38,840 nt of DNA, taken from the NCBI GenBank assembly GCA_964058805.1, contig CAXKVV010000907.1:1-38840 (forward strand), given 5' to 3'. The stretch comes from Schoenoplectus triqueter (lineage: Eukaryota; Streptophyta; Magnoliopsida; Poales; Cyperaceae). Position numbers and translations under genes: made by a program. Below the pieces are notes generated by a model that saw only the letters and a program-made list of their open reading frames with translations, had not been told where the DNA came from and did not search any database. This document shows positions 1 to 10,478 of the stretch, in pieces (within the stretch, counting starts at the first letter, position 1; each line of letters starts with the position of its first letter).

Positions 1-225
1 TGAAGGGCGGTACCATAGTTAAAAAAAAATGACAAATGGCCATCATTTCTTATTTGAAAGGCAAATTTATTCTGAATTGATTACTCTAAAGAATAATAAT
101 AACTAAAATTTGTAGTTTTGTAGAAATCATAAGTATCACTTATATTAAACTGCGTGACCACATTGACATTGTACTCCATAACACGAGTAAGCTTAAAACT
201 GGAATTTCTTTTTTCGCCTGCTTGT

Positions 226-890
<665 letters not shown>

Positions 891-1311
891 GGATTCTGGT
901 GTAGAGTTTCATTGGGCTAAAGAATTGGCCTTTTGCATTATTTTGATGTTATAGAACGTTTATACCACTGTTAAAGTTTGTCAGAAATCTAATTTTGGAT
1001 TGATCAATGTAAATGGCTTTTAGATATCATGCAAGGGTAATGGAACTCATTAAAACAGCAGGTGAAATCCAAGATTACAATGTTCTAGCTCAGAAACCAA
1101 GGGTAATATTTACCGGAATTTTTATTTGAACATTTATATTTGACTTATGAAATCTTATTTTCTAGAGAAATTAAAATAAATAACATAAACAAAAGGCATC
1201 CTAAGACTGCTTGCCACCTCTAAAGCAATCTGCATTCTACAGTAAATTTATTCTATGACAGCTTTACATAAGAGAAGATACACAAGTTCTGCCTATTATG
1301 GAACTAAGAGA
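891..1311. other. Flank between two convergent pseudogenes
   Basis: No coding signal was seen. The first part probably descends from the 3' untranslated region of the chlorophyll-binding protein copy. The second part lies downstream of the stop of the decayed transporter gene on the other strand. Confidence 0.5.
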
Positions 1312-1652
1312 TCACATTTTTCTGAAATCAACTACAGTAGGTGGCAAATTATGCCTCGAGACACCTCTGACCTTTGCATGTGTCTCGGCATCATGCTGAT
1401 ACATGCTAACTAATTGCTGTAACTCGAGTTTCCACACTTGGACCTGCTCTTCAGTTACTGGGGATCTTGCAACCCCAAATAGATGATGCCAAGACCCAGA
1501 AAGAAGAGAGGAACTGAAAATAGCAAAATGGCATATGGTGTTTGCTTTGATCCTGGTATTCCATCTACATTTATCCCAAAAAGACTGATTAAGAGCACCA
1601 AGCCAGCACCACCGAAAATTGTTAGGTTATGGGTGACATGTAAGCTTCTATC
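1312..1652 (-). pseudogene. Last exon remnant of the CorA-like pseudogene (membrane helices)
   Basis: An acceptor CTTTTCAG ends at 1653. The exon reads DRSLHVTHNLTIFGG, a first helix ending in FGINVDGIPG, and a second helix ending in IIYLGLQDP. A stop at 1457-1455 lies just after a C run. One base lower in phase, a further 47 or so codons stay open and look like real family sequence (TEEQVQVWKLELQQLVSMYQ, then HDAETHAKVRG), ending in TGA at 1314-1312. The simplest reading is a one-base deletion in the C run. Confidence 0.85.
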
Positions 1653-2004
1653 CTGAAAAGTACTTTGCTTGATTAATAACTCTGATCACCCGCCTATTCA
1701 AGCTTAGCATTTACATTTTGATATGTACAAACTGGTAATCTTATTTAGTTCTTTTGCTTTCATATCTTAACAGACTTTTCAGATACTTACATAGAATTGC
1801 AATTCTTGTCCTTGCAGGACATGAGTCTCATTAACCAGAGGGTTAGTTTTTGTATACTATATTTTAAAGGAACAAATAAGAAACATTTAATCTGAAGCCA
1901 AGAATGAACAGTGCTTTGCATCACATCTTGAATTGTGAAAAAAAGGGGCCCCCACAGCTTCTTGTTCTTCTGTCATAGCTCTCGTGTCCTTTATTATTCT
2001 TTAA

Positions 2005-2957
2005 GGGTACGTTTGACACTTGGTGGAATAACAAAAAGTTTGAATAGAATAGTTATTTCGTCGAATTAATTTACCAAACGAATTTTAGACTAAGTAGAAA
2101 AATGCTAATCTGGTATATCAAGTTATAGGTGGTATACCGGATTAGCTCTCGTCGGAATAACGATTATTATTTGATTATGTTATATTATATTATTATATTA
2201 TGATTACAATTATGATTATGTTTTATTATTATATTATTATTATTATTATGATTTATTATTATATTAATATTATGATAATTATTTATTTATTTATTATTAT
2301 TGTCATAATTATTGTTATTATTATATGATAAATTTTATTATTATTATATTATATTATATTATATTATATTATTATGATTATAATTTTATTATTATTATAT
2401 TATTATATTATGGTTATGGTTATATTATTATGATTATGACTATGATTATTATTACTTATTATTATTATTTTATTATTATTATATTATGATTGTAGCTATG
2501 ATTATATTATAATTATATCATTATGATTATAATTATTTATTATTATTATTATTATATTATGATTATAATTTTAATTTATAATAATTATGATTTTAGTATT
2601 GTATTATTATGTTTTTATTATAAATATGATTATATTATGATTATATTATTATAATGATGATTATTTATTTATTATTATATTATATTATTATGATTATAAT
2701 TATTTATTATTATTATATTATGATTATGATTATTATCATTATTTTATTATTATTATATTATTATTATTATTATTTTATTATTATTATCATCATCATTGTT
2801 AGTATCATAATTATCCATATTTTAACTATTCTGATTAACAACTGTCAAACGATATTTTCGCTCTTCCGAATAACCAATAATACTATTCTTCCAAAAATAT
2901 ATTATTTTATCACTCTTCCAAAATTACCACCCTTACAAATTTATTCCGAAACTAACC
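2005..2957. mobile_element. PIF/Harbinger-like non-autonomous element with AT-rich core
   Basis: The element starts GGGTACGTTTGACAC and ends CCGAAACTAACC, whose complement GGTTAGTTTCGGAATAA resembles the start. It is flanked by the 3 bp duplication TAA (2002-2004 and 2958-2960), the usual PIF/Harbinger target. It sits inside exon 5 of the CorA-like pseudogene; exon sequence resumes on each side. The core (about 2160-2800) is almost only TTA/TAT microsatellite-like repeats, and no transposase was seen. Confidence 0.75.
2160..2800. repeat. TTA/TTAT-type microsatellite tract
   Basis: The tract is an almost unbroken run of imperfect (TTA)n, (TTAT)n and GATTAT units with hardly any G or C. It forms the interior of the Harbinger-like element. 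The long open frames here are low-complexity artefacts. Confidence 0.9.
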
Positions 2958-3113
2958 TAAAGGATCTGGTACCAGTACCTCGTAAATGCTGCACTATTCA
3001 AAAATTATCTCCTCCCTCGCATGAAGGAACCGCTTTACCCTTATAACCTGTAGAAATATGCAGTTAAGAATCAAATATAGTAAAAGTAAGAGTTGAATTT
3101 CTGCGGTACATAC

Positions 3114-3245
3114 TTAAGTGAATAATCTTCTAATTTTTTGGTTAAATATTAAGCAAAGCATATTCAAATCTCCGTAATTTCTCCAGCATAAGAGGTGTAT
3201 ATTCTTATATAGACCAGTTGCAAAGAATATGTATACAGAACAATT
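3114..3245 (-). pseudogene. Exon remnant 4 of the CorA-like pseudogene
   Basis: The block NYGDLNMLCLIFNQKIRRL is recognisable. The exon ends in a TAA (3116-3114) placed directly before a GTATGT donor. The family has a Gln codon there, so this is probably a CAA to TAA change. The upstream acceptor is not clear, so the higher coordinate is approximate. Confidence 0.65.
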
Positions 3246-3539
3246 GGTTTTTGTAAAAGAGTAAGGTTTGCCAATAGATGAAATATCCCTGTACAGGTAC
3301 CTTTTTGAAAAAAATATATGTGTAATAAAGACGTTTTCTAGTTGACCAGACAACAGTTCATAATAAATGAGACATGATAAGAGAACTATTCATAGTATTA
3401 CAGTGAAAAATGTCAGAGTTTCCACAAAGATATGGCAACTATAATATAATTACACGAATGATACCAAAACCTAAATACTGTTGCATGTCCCCAATACCAA
3501 TAGATGTATGAAGATGTATAAAAAAATACAGCAAATGAC

Positions 3540-3631
3540 CTGTCATCCCATCGAGCAAGCTGAGAGGCCAAATGCACAATTACTTCATGAATGTGCTTTG
3601 GTGTCATGCTTCCATTAGCTGAAAGAAGTTC
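3540..3631 (-). pseudogene. Exon remnant 3 of the CorA-like pseudogene
   Basis: This 92 bp exon has a TGTGTTCAG acceptor and an ACAG|GTCATT donor. It reads ELLSANGSMTPKHIHEVIVH followed by LASQLARWDD. It has no internal lesion, and its starting phase fits the end of exon 2. Confidence 0.8.
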
Positions 3632-3888
3632 CTGAACACAGTTTCTTTGTCAGAAAATTAATACCATTTTGGTGAAGTCCTTTAGATTGCAAACTAGTTT
3701 GTACCAGGATCAAAATAGACCACAGATAAGAATATTGCCAAAAGAAACTGACTGAAGTACAACCAGAAAATTGTACTTTATGCAACTTAACCAAATATTA
3801 GCAAAAAGAACCATATAATCTCTAAAAATGATGTTGGAGTGCCAACTGCAAATGCAGTATAGAAAGTTCACATATTTTACAAGAATAC

Positions 3889-3983
3889 CTGAACTTCAGT
3901 TATACCCAAAACACCGGTGTTCGTTCTGGGTCCCTTCACATGCAATGCAGTTATGAGAAAATCCATGACCTCAGTCGATATAT
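3889..3983 (-). pseudogene. Exon remnant 2, second part (after the Copia insertion)
   Basis: After the Copia element the exon continues as STEVMDFLITALHVKG, then PRTNTGVLGITEVQ, and ends with a CAG|GTATTC donor at 3889/3888. Removing the element and one copy of the flanking five bases restores one open frame with the part at 8959-8883, so the insertion hit coding sequence. Confidence 0.82.
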
Positions 3984-4431
3984 TGATAGAATTAGAAGTT
4001 GGTAGATAAATAAAAAAAGATAAGAGAAAAGTGGATAAAAATAAGTAAATATTTTTTATTGACTCTTATAATTTTTTATTTATAAAATAATATAATACAA
4101 TTCTTCATATAGCCTAAACATCTGAGAAGACTCTAAAAATTCGTAATAAAAACAGAATTCTAAACAGTACCCTTTCAGCTGACACTCTTTCACTAAAATT
4201 GTCATAATTTTCTATTGAGAACTTCAAACGACTTGAGACTTGAACCATTGAAAACTAGATTTCTAGACCTTTTCAGACATAGGTCGCATACTTAATTTCA
4301 CGTCCATTTACCACTTCAAATGCTGTCATTAATCAGCCTCAAAATTCTGTCAAAGTGCTGAAGTCAAAGAGTCTCCCTTTATTTCCTAATTTATTTAACT
4401 TTAATACTAAAATTAAGTTTATCTTTCAACA
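3984..4431 (-). repeat. 3' LTR of the Copia element
   Basis: Read on the minus strand it begins TGTTGAAAGATAAA and ends CTATCA, so it has the standard TG...CA ends. It is 448 bp and matches 8452-8882 over its length apart from small indels. Confidence 0.92.
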
Positions 4432-5640
4432 CTCCCTCTTAAACTTTTTTTTTTCATCCTTCATGCCTAGAAGCTTCTTGAATTTTTCAAACTTCATGGT
4501 TGGCAATGATTTTGTGAAAATGTCTACCACTTGGTCTTTACTAGTCACATGTATTAACTCGACATTTTTCTTCTTTACTTCCTCTCGCATAAAATGAAAT
4601 TTCACATCGATATATTTGTTTCTTTCATGATGGATTGGATTTTTCGCTAACTCAATTACCGAGTTGTTATCCAAATATATTGGTGTAGCCACATCTTGAA
4701 TGAGATTGATCTCCTTGAGTAATATTCTTAGCCAAATTACATGGCACACGCATGCCGCCGCCGCGACATATTTCGCCTCACATGTCGAAAGTGTCACAAT
4801 CGGTTGCTTCTTTGATAGCCAAGTGAATGTCGTATCTCCCATGTAAAATACAAAGCCGGATGTGCTCTTTCTATCATCGGTATTTTCGCCCCAATCACTA
4901 TCCGAATAGCCAAAATTACAAACTTATTAGCGGAATAACCATAAAACAAACCAAATGATAGAGTACCTCGGATGTAACGAAGAATTTGTTTGATAGTCTT
5001 CCAATGCGTCGATCTCAGTTCCTCCATGTACCGGCTTACTAAGCCGACCGCATATAAAATATCCGATCTAGTGCATGTCAAATACCTCAAGCTACCAACT
5101 AGACTTTTGTATAAAGTCACATCAACTACCATCCCTTTGTCATGCCGAGATAATTTCACGCCACAATCAACCGGTGTGCTAACCGGTTTGCAATCCTCCA
5201 TCTTGAATCTTTTCAAAATTCCTTTTGCATAACCCTCTTGAGAAACAAAAATTTCTTCATCTCCTTGCTTTATCTCAAGACCAAGAAAATAGGACATAAG
5301 TCCCAAATCGGTCATTTCAAACTTTTTCTTCATGACCCTTTTGAACTCATCAATCATTGCACCGCTACTACCCATAAAAATTAAGACATCGACATACAAA
5401 GATACAATCAACATATCTCCATTTTTAATCTTCACATATAACGCATGTTCATAAGGGCATTGCACAAAACCGTGTGATTTAAAGTATTGATCAATCTGGG
5501 TATTCCAAGCTCTAGGAGCTTACTTCAAACCATACAAAGCCTTATTGATCAAATACCCGAGAGGCTACTCAATGTATATTTCTTCTTCCAACACACCATT
5601 AAGAAAGACCGACTTCACATCCATTTGATAAATACGCCAT
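4426..5640 (-). pseudogene. Copia reverse transcriptase and RNase H, broken
   Basis: Reverse transcriptase blocks include LIVSLYVDVLIF and GLMSYFLGLEIKQGDEE. The active-site motif is YVDV instead of YVDD, so one catalytic Asp is lost. The next piece (4842-4426) holds the RNase H block TLSTCEAKYVAAAACVCHV and ends in a stop that reaches into the 3' LTR. The two pieces overlap in different frames, so a frameshift lies near 4800. Confidence 0.9.
4432..4440 (-). other. Polypurine tract of the Copia element
   Basis: AAGAGGGAG lies directly before the 3' LTR in element orientation, where plus-strand priming is expected. Confidence 0.8.
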
Positions 5641-5699
5641 TTTGATTGAGCCGCAAGAGCAATTAAAAGTCGAATGGTCTCCATTCGAGCCACCGGTGT

Positions 5700-7000
5700 A
5701 AAAACCTCCTCATAGTCGACACTGATTTATTGCTTATAGCCCTTAATCACTAATCTTGTTTTGTACTTCTCAACTTCACCTTGAGGGTTCATCTTCTTCT
5801 TATACACCCACTTGACACTGATTGCCTTATGACCTCTGAGAAGAGAGGTGAGCTCCTAAGTGTCGTTCTTCTCAATTGCACGTATCTCATCATCCATGAC
5901 AGCTCACCATTTGTCATATTTAATCGTCTCTTCAAAAGAAATGTTGTCGCCTTGAGCCAAGAGACACACCAAATGTAACTCACTTGTCGCCTCGTACAAG
6001 TCATGGATGCTCCTTGTTTTGGGGGTTCTCGTCTCATCATCCGATGAAGATGCTTCATATGGTGTAATTGGTGGCACATCTTCATCATTGTTGCATGGAA
6101 TACTCATCTATGTGTGTATCTCATCTCTTGTCTTCTCATGACAAATCTCCATCATTGTGCTTCAATCCCACATCGCTTCTTCGTTCACCTGTACATCACG
6201 ACTAATATGCATCTTTTTATTAGTGGGATCAAAAAGTTTATATGCTTTAGACCACTCATCATACCCAACAAAGATCAACTTTAAACTTTTATCATCCAAT
6301 TTCAAACGCTTTTGGTCCGGTATGTGCGCATATGCTACGCTACCGAATACTTTCAAATGTGATACCGAAGGCTTAAAACCACTCCATGCCTCTTGTGTTT
6401 AATATTCTCCAAGCTTGATATCTTACACTGATTTAACAAATAAACGGCATAATCTATAGCCTCTGCTCAAAACTCTTTTGGCATGTTCTTACTATTAAGC
6501 ATACTTCGAATCATGTCGAGAATGGTCTGATTCTTGTGCTCCGTGACTCCATTTTGTTGTGGCGAGTATGGCACCGTCAAGTGACACCGAATACCATGTT
6601 CTTCACAAAAAAGTTAAATGCGGCCGAAATAAATTTACCGTCTCGATCCGATCTCAAATCCTTGATATAAAATTCACTTTGCTTCTCAACAAAAACTTTA
6701 AATTTTTTAAAAATTGCAAAAGCCTCTGATTTTTCTTTCAAGAAATAAACCCAAGTTTTATGAGAAAAATCATCAATAAAGGTTATGAAATATCATTTTT
6801 CACCAATTGAGTTTGGCTTGATCGATCCACAAATGTCAGTATGCACCAACTCGAGAGGTTTTTTTGCTCGACATTCCGTCATCTTTGGAAAATTATTTCT
6901 TAAGTACTTGTCAATCACACACCCTTCACAAAACTTATCATGAGAATCAATTGATGGTAATCCCCACACCATCTTCTTACTAGTCATTTATTTTAGTCCT
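5700..7000 (-). pseudogene. Copia GAG-pre-integrase and integrase region, fragmented
   Basis: The piece at 6987-6793 has CEGCVIDK and ELVHTDICGSI, the zinc-binding end of the pre-integrase domain and the first catalytic Asp block of the integrase. Further pieces at 6356-6162 (FGSVAYAHIPDQKR, KLIFVGYDE) are the integrase C-terminal region. Frames change several times between pieces. Confidence 0.8.
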
Positions 7001-7206
7001 CCAAAATTATTATGACCAAACCTTAAATGTCACAACCAATTTTTATCTTCTACACAAGCCTTTAAACATGTTGCCTCAATATTCATCAAATTCAATTTAA
7101 ACATTCTATTATTTGCCATCTCAACTTGGATTATTAACTGATTACTATTATCTCGTAAATAAAGAGATCGGTCTTTCATAAACATCGTGTAACCACGTTT
7201 TAATAA

Positions 7207-7713
7207 TTATCCCAAACTCAAAATGTTACTCTTCATTTTCAGGACATAATAAACACTTGAAATAAATTTTTGTGTCTCATCTTTCAACTTATATTCATCT
7301 TCTACACGCACTTTGGAGGCATCACCAAAAGAAACATAGTCATTTGCTACTCCCTTCAATTCGATGAACATATGCTTGTAGCCGCACATGTGATTGCTTG
7401 CACCCGTGTCGAGGTACCAAACATTCTCCTTCTCGGGACCGTTCTCATTGTTAGCCAATAACACCACATCATTATTCTTGACTTCCTCCTTGGCTATAAA
7501 ATTATCATTATCCTCCACCTTCTTCTCGGAATAACATTCACTTGCATAATGATCATATTTACCATAATTATAACAATCAACATTGTACTTATTTGATCGG
7601 TCGCCTTTTTCCACGACCGCGTCCTCTACCGCATATATTGTTGTTCTTGTTGTTACTTCTTTCATCATTTTCACCTTGTCCACGACCTTCTCCTCGTCCT
7701 TGATCGCGCCCAC
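7207..7713 (-). pseudogene. Copia zinc knuckle and protease region
   Basis: The zinc knuckle reads CYNYGKYDHYASEC. The second Cys of the CX2CX4HX4C pattern is Tyr, so metal binding is probably lost. The aspartic protease motif YLDTGASNHM follows. A GAG-pre-integrase region is next, in other frames. Confidence 0.85.
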
Positions 7714-7719
7714 GGCCTC

Positions 7720-8350
7720 TTCCTCGTCCTTGACCTCGGCCTCCTTTGTCGTTCCCCTTTTGATTAAAGGAAAACCTTGCTTGCAATGTTTGATCCACCG
7801 TCTCTTGTTAGCTTCTCTTCATTTTTTCCTCATGTGCTAACAAAAACTCATTCAACTCATCAACCGTCATGGACTCAAGATCCTTCGATTCTTCAATTGC
7901 CACCACAATATGGTTGAATTTCGGATTGAGAGATCGCAAAATCTTCTCTACTACTCTCACATCTTCTATCTTTTTACTAAGCTTCTTCATTTGATTGATC
8001 ACCGCCAATACTCGCGTGAAGTGGTCTCCTATCGACTCACTCTCCTTCATCACAATCGACTCAAACTCGACTCTTAAAGTTTGAAACTGCACCTTCTTCA
8101 CTTTTTCAGCTTCAACCACCGAATTTCTTAAAATCTCTCATGCATCTTTTGCTCGCGTCTCATTGACAATCTTCTCGAACATGTCGTCATCCACACCTTG
8201 ATGAATAATACTTAGAGCGTGTTGATCGTCTTTTCTCTTCTTTTGTAGTGCCGCTATTTGACCCACCGTAAGATCAGTCTCGTTTTCGGAGGTTTCGTAT
8301 CCCTTCTCGACAATGTCCCACAAGCCATAAGCGTCAATGATAGCCTTCAT
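7720..8350 (-). pseudogene. Copia gag region, broken
   Basis: Two open pieces (8350-8138 and 8119-7808) carry the plant Copia gag pattern: YGLWDIVEKGYE near the start and [17 protein letters not shown] then [19 protein letters not shown] later (DUF4219/UBN2-type region). An in-frame stop separates them. A Gly/Arg-rich stretch follows, as is common before the zinc knuckle. Gag would form the virus-like particle; it cannot be made whole here. Confidence 0.85.
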
Positions 8351-8436
8351 TCGCAGCGACCATTTACATAATTGGTTTTAGTTAGAATTGGATATTGAAA
8401 GGAAATATTTGAGATTTTTGTGGTCATTTGAGCATT

Positions 8437-8448
8437 GTTCTCATACCA
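8437..8448 (-). other. Primer-binding site (tRNA-Met type)
   Basis: Three bases after the 5' LTR the minus strand reads TGGTATGAGAAC, close to TGGTATCAGAGC, the usual complement of the initiator tRNA-Met 3' end in plant Copia elements. Two bases differ. Confidence 0.8.
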
Positions 8449-8451
8449 ATT

Positions 8452-8882
8452 TGATAGAAATAGAGGTTGGTAGATAAATGAGAAAAGATAAGATAAAGGT
8501 GGATAAAAATAAACAAATATTTTCTATTTACTCTTATAATTTTCTTGCTTATAAAATAACATAATATAACTCTTTATATAGCCTAAATATCTGAGAAGAC
8601 TCTAGAAATTCATAATAAAAACATATAATAAAAACAGAATTCTAAACAACACATTTTCAGCTGACACTCTTTCACTAAAATCGTCATAACTTTCTATTGA
8701 GAACTCCAAACGACTTGAGACTTGAACCATTGAACACTAGACTTCTAGACCTTTTCAGACATAGGTCACACACTAAATTTCACGTCCATTTGTCCCTTCA
8801 AATACTGTCATTAATCAGCCTCAAAATTCTACCAAAATGCTAAAATTAATTTTAATACTAAAATTAAATTTATCTTTCAACA
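8452..8882 (-). repeat. 5' LTR of the Copia element
   Basis: This 431 bp repeat has the same TGTTGAAAG start and TATCA end as the 3' LTR. A short ACATATAATAAA duplication is present only here. It is followed, in element orientation, by the primer-binding site. Confidence 0.92.
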
Positions 8883-8959
8883 TACAGTGTCTTCATCTCT
8901 TTCTGGGTAGCCCACTGATTGCCCCAGAAGCTCAAATAGTAGGCCTTCAGCTACTCTTA
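8883..8959 (-). pseudogene. Exon remnant 2, first part (before the Copia insertion)
   Basis: A TTTTTCAG acceptor ends at 8960. The exon reads RVAEGLLFELLGQSVGYPER then DEDTV and is cut by the Copia element at 8882. The reading frame continues directly in 3983-3889 on the other side of the element. Confidence 0.82.
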
Positions 8960-9283
8960 CTGAAAAATAAATTGATGTTAACATAGAAATAATGTTATAT
9001 GGGAAGAACTTTTTACTCTTTTATAGGGAACATTGTGTTGTTTTTTTTTCTTTTTTGAACCTGTTTCCAATTTTCTATAAGAACGGGTTTCAGTTTGTTT
9101 GCTTGTGGCAAAACAACATTACATGGTTAAGCCATTTATATGCCTTGGAACAATGAAACAAACTGTCCTGCCCCACTAACATTAGTTTAGTTGTGTCTCA
9201 TGTCATACTAGCTTCATTTTTCATTATATACACATTAATACTGTTTAATATATGAAAACTATAAGGAAATTAAAAGAAATAAC

Positions 9284-9838
9284 CTCGTACAAAAGATTCC
9301 TCATTTTCTCACTAATAAGCCGGCTCTCATCTCTCAAAGCAATATGTATGGTGGGATGAGGCCAGTACACATTTCTGAGCCAGCTGTCAACAGCTGGGTT
9401 CCCAACTGCCACGTGGCACCACAGGTGGGGCCCATAACTCTTTCAAAGTAAGGTGCCACCACGTCTGCTACAGTCAAGTCATCCCCATCCTCTATAAGGT
9501 TGGTTTATCTCCTACTCATCCATATCGGTACCTGAATTTATTTTTTGTACCAGTTCTGATATCTGATCCCACCAACTGGTACCCATTGGCTCTCTGGTGG
9601 TTCTCTCACAGGCTTTGAACTTGCAATGACATCCTCCCCTTCGATATTTAGGTCAATTAGAGGCACCGAATCCAGTGACCTGTATTTATTTAGTGTTCGA
9701 CATTCAATGGTACTGGTTCTCAATACCGGAGCCTTTGTTGATGTTGCAGAGTTGGCACGAGAAATGTTCGGGTTTCGAACAAACTCAAATGCAACAAACT
9801 AGGCCATCAGACCATAGGTCAGTGCCATGTGAACCATT
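9284..9838 (-). pseudogene. Exon remnant 1 of the CorA-like pseudogene (N-terminal region)
   Basis: Near the upper end the blocks TDLWSDGLVC and AFEFVRNPNISR lie in different frames, so a frameshift separates them. These are followed by KYRSLDSVPLIDLNIEGED and SKPVREPPESQWVPVGG. A TGTDMDE-like acidic stretch then runs into a TAG where a Leu is expected, and a further frameshift leads to LIEDGDDLTVADVVAPYFER. After another shift the sequence reads HVAVGNPAVDSWLRNVYWPH and ESRLISEKMRNLLYE, ending at a GT donor (9283-9282). No sure start codon was found; an ATG at 9838-9836 is one frame off. Confidence 0.82.
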
Positions 9839-10328
9839 ATTTTGTTTAATTTTGTTGATTTCTGTCTTTTTGGTCACTATAATTTGTTGATCCATCACGT
9901 TTCTCCTCTTAGGTATCTGTATAAAAGAGAAATAAGCAACGTTAGGCCATTTAATAGTGGTCAACTGTACCAGAATAAATTGAGTAATGTAATAGTCATA
10001 TTAGAGAAGTTTGCAGTTCAGTGTTACACAAAAGACAAGCAAATATTTAATTTAAATTCACATGAACGGAATCAATGTTGGCAATATTATTGCCAAACTA
10101 TTCAAACACTTCAAGAACACCGATTTAATCAGCCCACTTGTACCCAAAATTTAGAAATATATACAAAGCCAACAATTTTCGAATATAAATATATCATACT
10201 GTACATATATCCACACAAAGCGCCTTGAAATGCGGCTCAGAGTTGAACTACCAGATAACTCTCTCGAGTGTGGAGAGTGAATGTATGATGAGAAGAACGT
10301 TGAGGCAATGGCTACGTGCCTATGTGTT
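9839..10328. other. Gene-free stretch upstream of the pseudogene
   Basis: This would be the 5' flank of the decayed transporter gene. The open frames on the plus strand look random: no family motif, strongly AT-driven composition and no supporting splice pattern. I see no other structure. Confidence 0.5.
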
Positions 10329-10478
10329 GGGCAGAATCAGAAACGATCGATATGAATGTTCGGTTCAAATAAATAGAATATTTGAATAAAAAAAATTATT
10401 TTTTATCGTACGATTTTTATTTTTCAGTGAACCGAAATAATGTCCGGACGCCGACTAACGTCTACCTTGATTCTGCCC
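10329..10478. mobile_element. Small inverted-repeat element (possible MITE)
   Basis: GGGCAGAATCA at 10329-10339 is matched by the inverted copy TGATTCTGCCC at 10468-10478. Inside, TTCGGTTCA is matched by TGAACCGAA (near 10360 and 10425). The interior is AT-rich and the total is 150 bp. No clear target duplication was found, so the class is unknown. Confidence 0.5.

Larger units (their letters stand above)
1892..3047 (-). pseudogene. Exon remnant 5, split by the 2005-2957 transposon
   Basis: The acceptor TTTCTACAG ends at 3048. The exon starts VIRVKRFLHAREEIIFE, then loses one base so that TAG (2996-2994) interrupts an LVQHLRG-like block. The transposon follows at 2957-2005. The exon resumes with TRAMTEEQEAV, shifts frame again in a T run near 1942, and ends FTIQDVMQSTVHSWLQ. 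The expected GT donor is AT at 1891-1890, in the context CAG|ATTAAATG, so this splice site is lost. Confidence 0.82.
3984..8882 (-). mobile_element. Ty1/Copia LTR retrotransposon, old and broken
   Basis: The element is complete in outline. It has two LTRs (8452-8882 as 5' and 3984-4431 as 3' in element orientation), a tRNA-Met type primer-binding site, a polypurine tract, and gag-pol in Copia order (gag, protease, integrase, reverse transcriptase, RNase H). Many stops and shifts break gag-pol. By eye the LTRs differ at roughly one base in ten, with a duplication of about a dozen bases in one and a deletion of some 30 bases in the other, so the insertion is old. It interrupts exon 2 of the CorA-like pseudogene. 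The flanking five bases (minus strand CTGTA and ATATA) are only a partial target duplication. Confidence 0.95.
1312..9838 (-). pseudogene. Decayed CorA-like magnesium transporter family gene, split by two mobile elements
   Basis: Exon remnants can be followed on the minus strand in the expected order: 9838-9284, 8959-8883 joined across a Copia element to 3983-3889, 3631-3540, about 3245-3114, 3047-2958 joined across a small transposon to 2004-1892, and 1652-1312. Conserved blocks include KYRSLDSVPLIDLNIEGED, REPPESQWVPVGGIRYQNW, VADVVAPYFERVMG, AEGLLFELLGQSVGYPERD, a LASQLARWDD block, VIRVKRFLHAREEI, FTIQDVMQSTVHSWLQ and a final two-helix region with FGINVDGIPG. In CorA proteins the pore loop carries GMN at the end of the first helix; here the equivalent is GIN. 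I recall this layout from the plant CorA-like family (At1g29820 and At2g42950 type). Lesions include several frameshifts, in-frame stops (a Leu codon to TAG in the first exon, a terminal Gln to TAA at 3114-3116), a lost splice donor at 1891-1890 and two insertions. It cannot be functional. The family name rests on memory; that it is a decayed multi-exon gene is well supported. Confidence 0.85.

Noticed and set aside
2654..3046. 130-residue open frame made mostly of Ile, Tyr and Leu
   Set aside because: It is a translation of the TTA microsatellite core and the end of the Harbinger-like element running into an antisense exon remnant.
3413..3607. 64-residue minus-strand open frame treated as a gene
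   Set aside because: Its first part is exon remnant 3 of the CorA-like pseudogene and the rest runs on into the following intron.
9842..10228. 128-residue plus-strand open frame
   Set aside because: No motif, AT-driven residues and no splice or family support.
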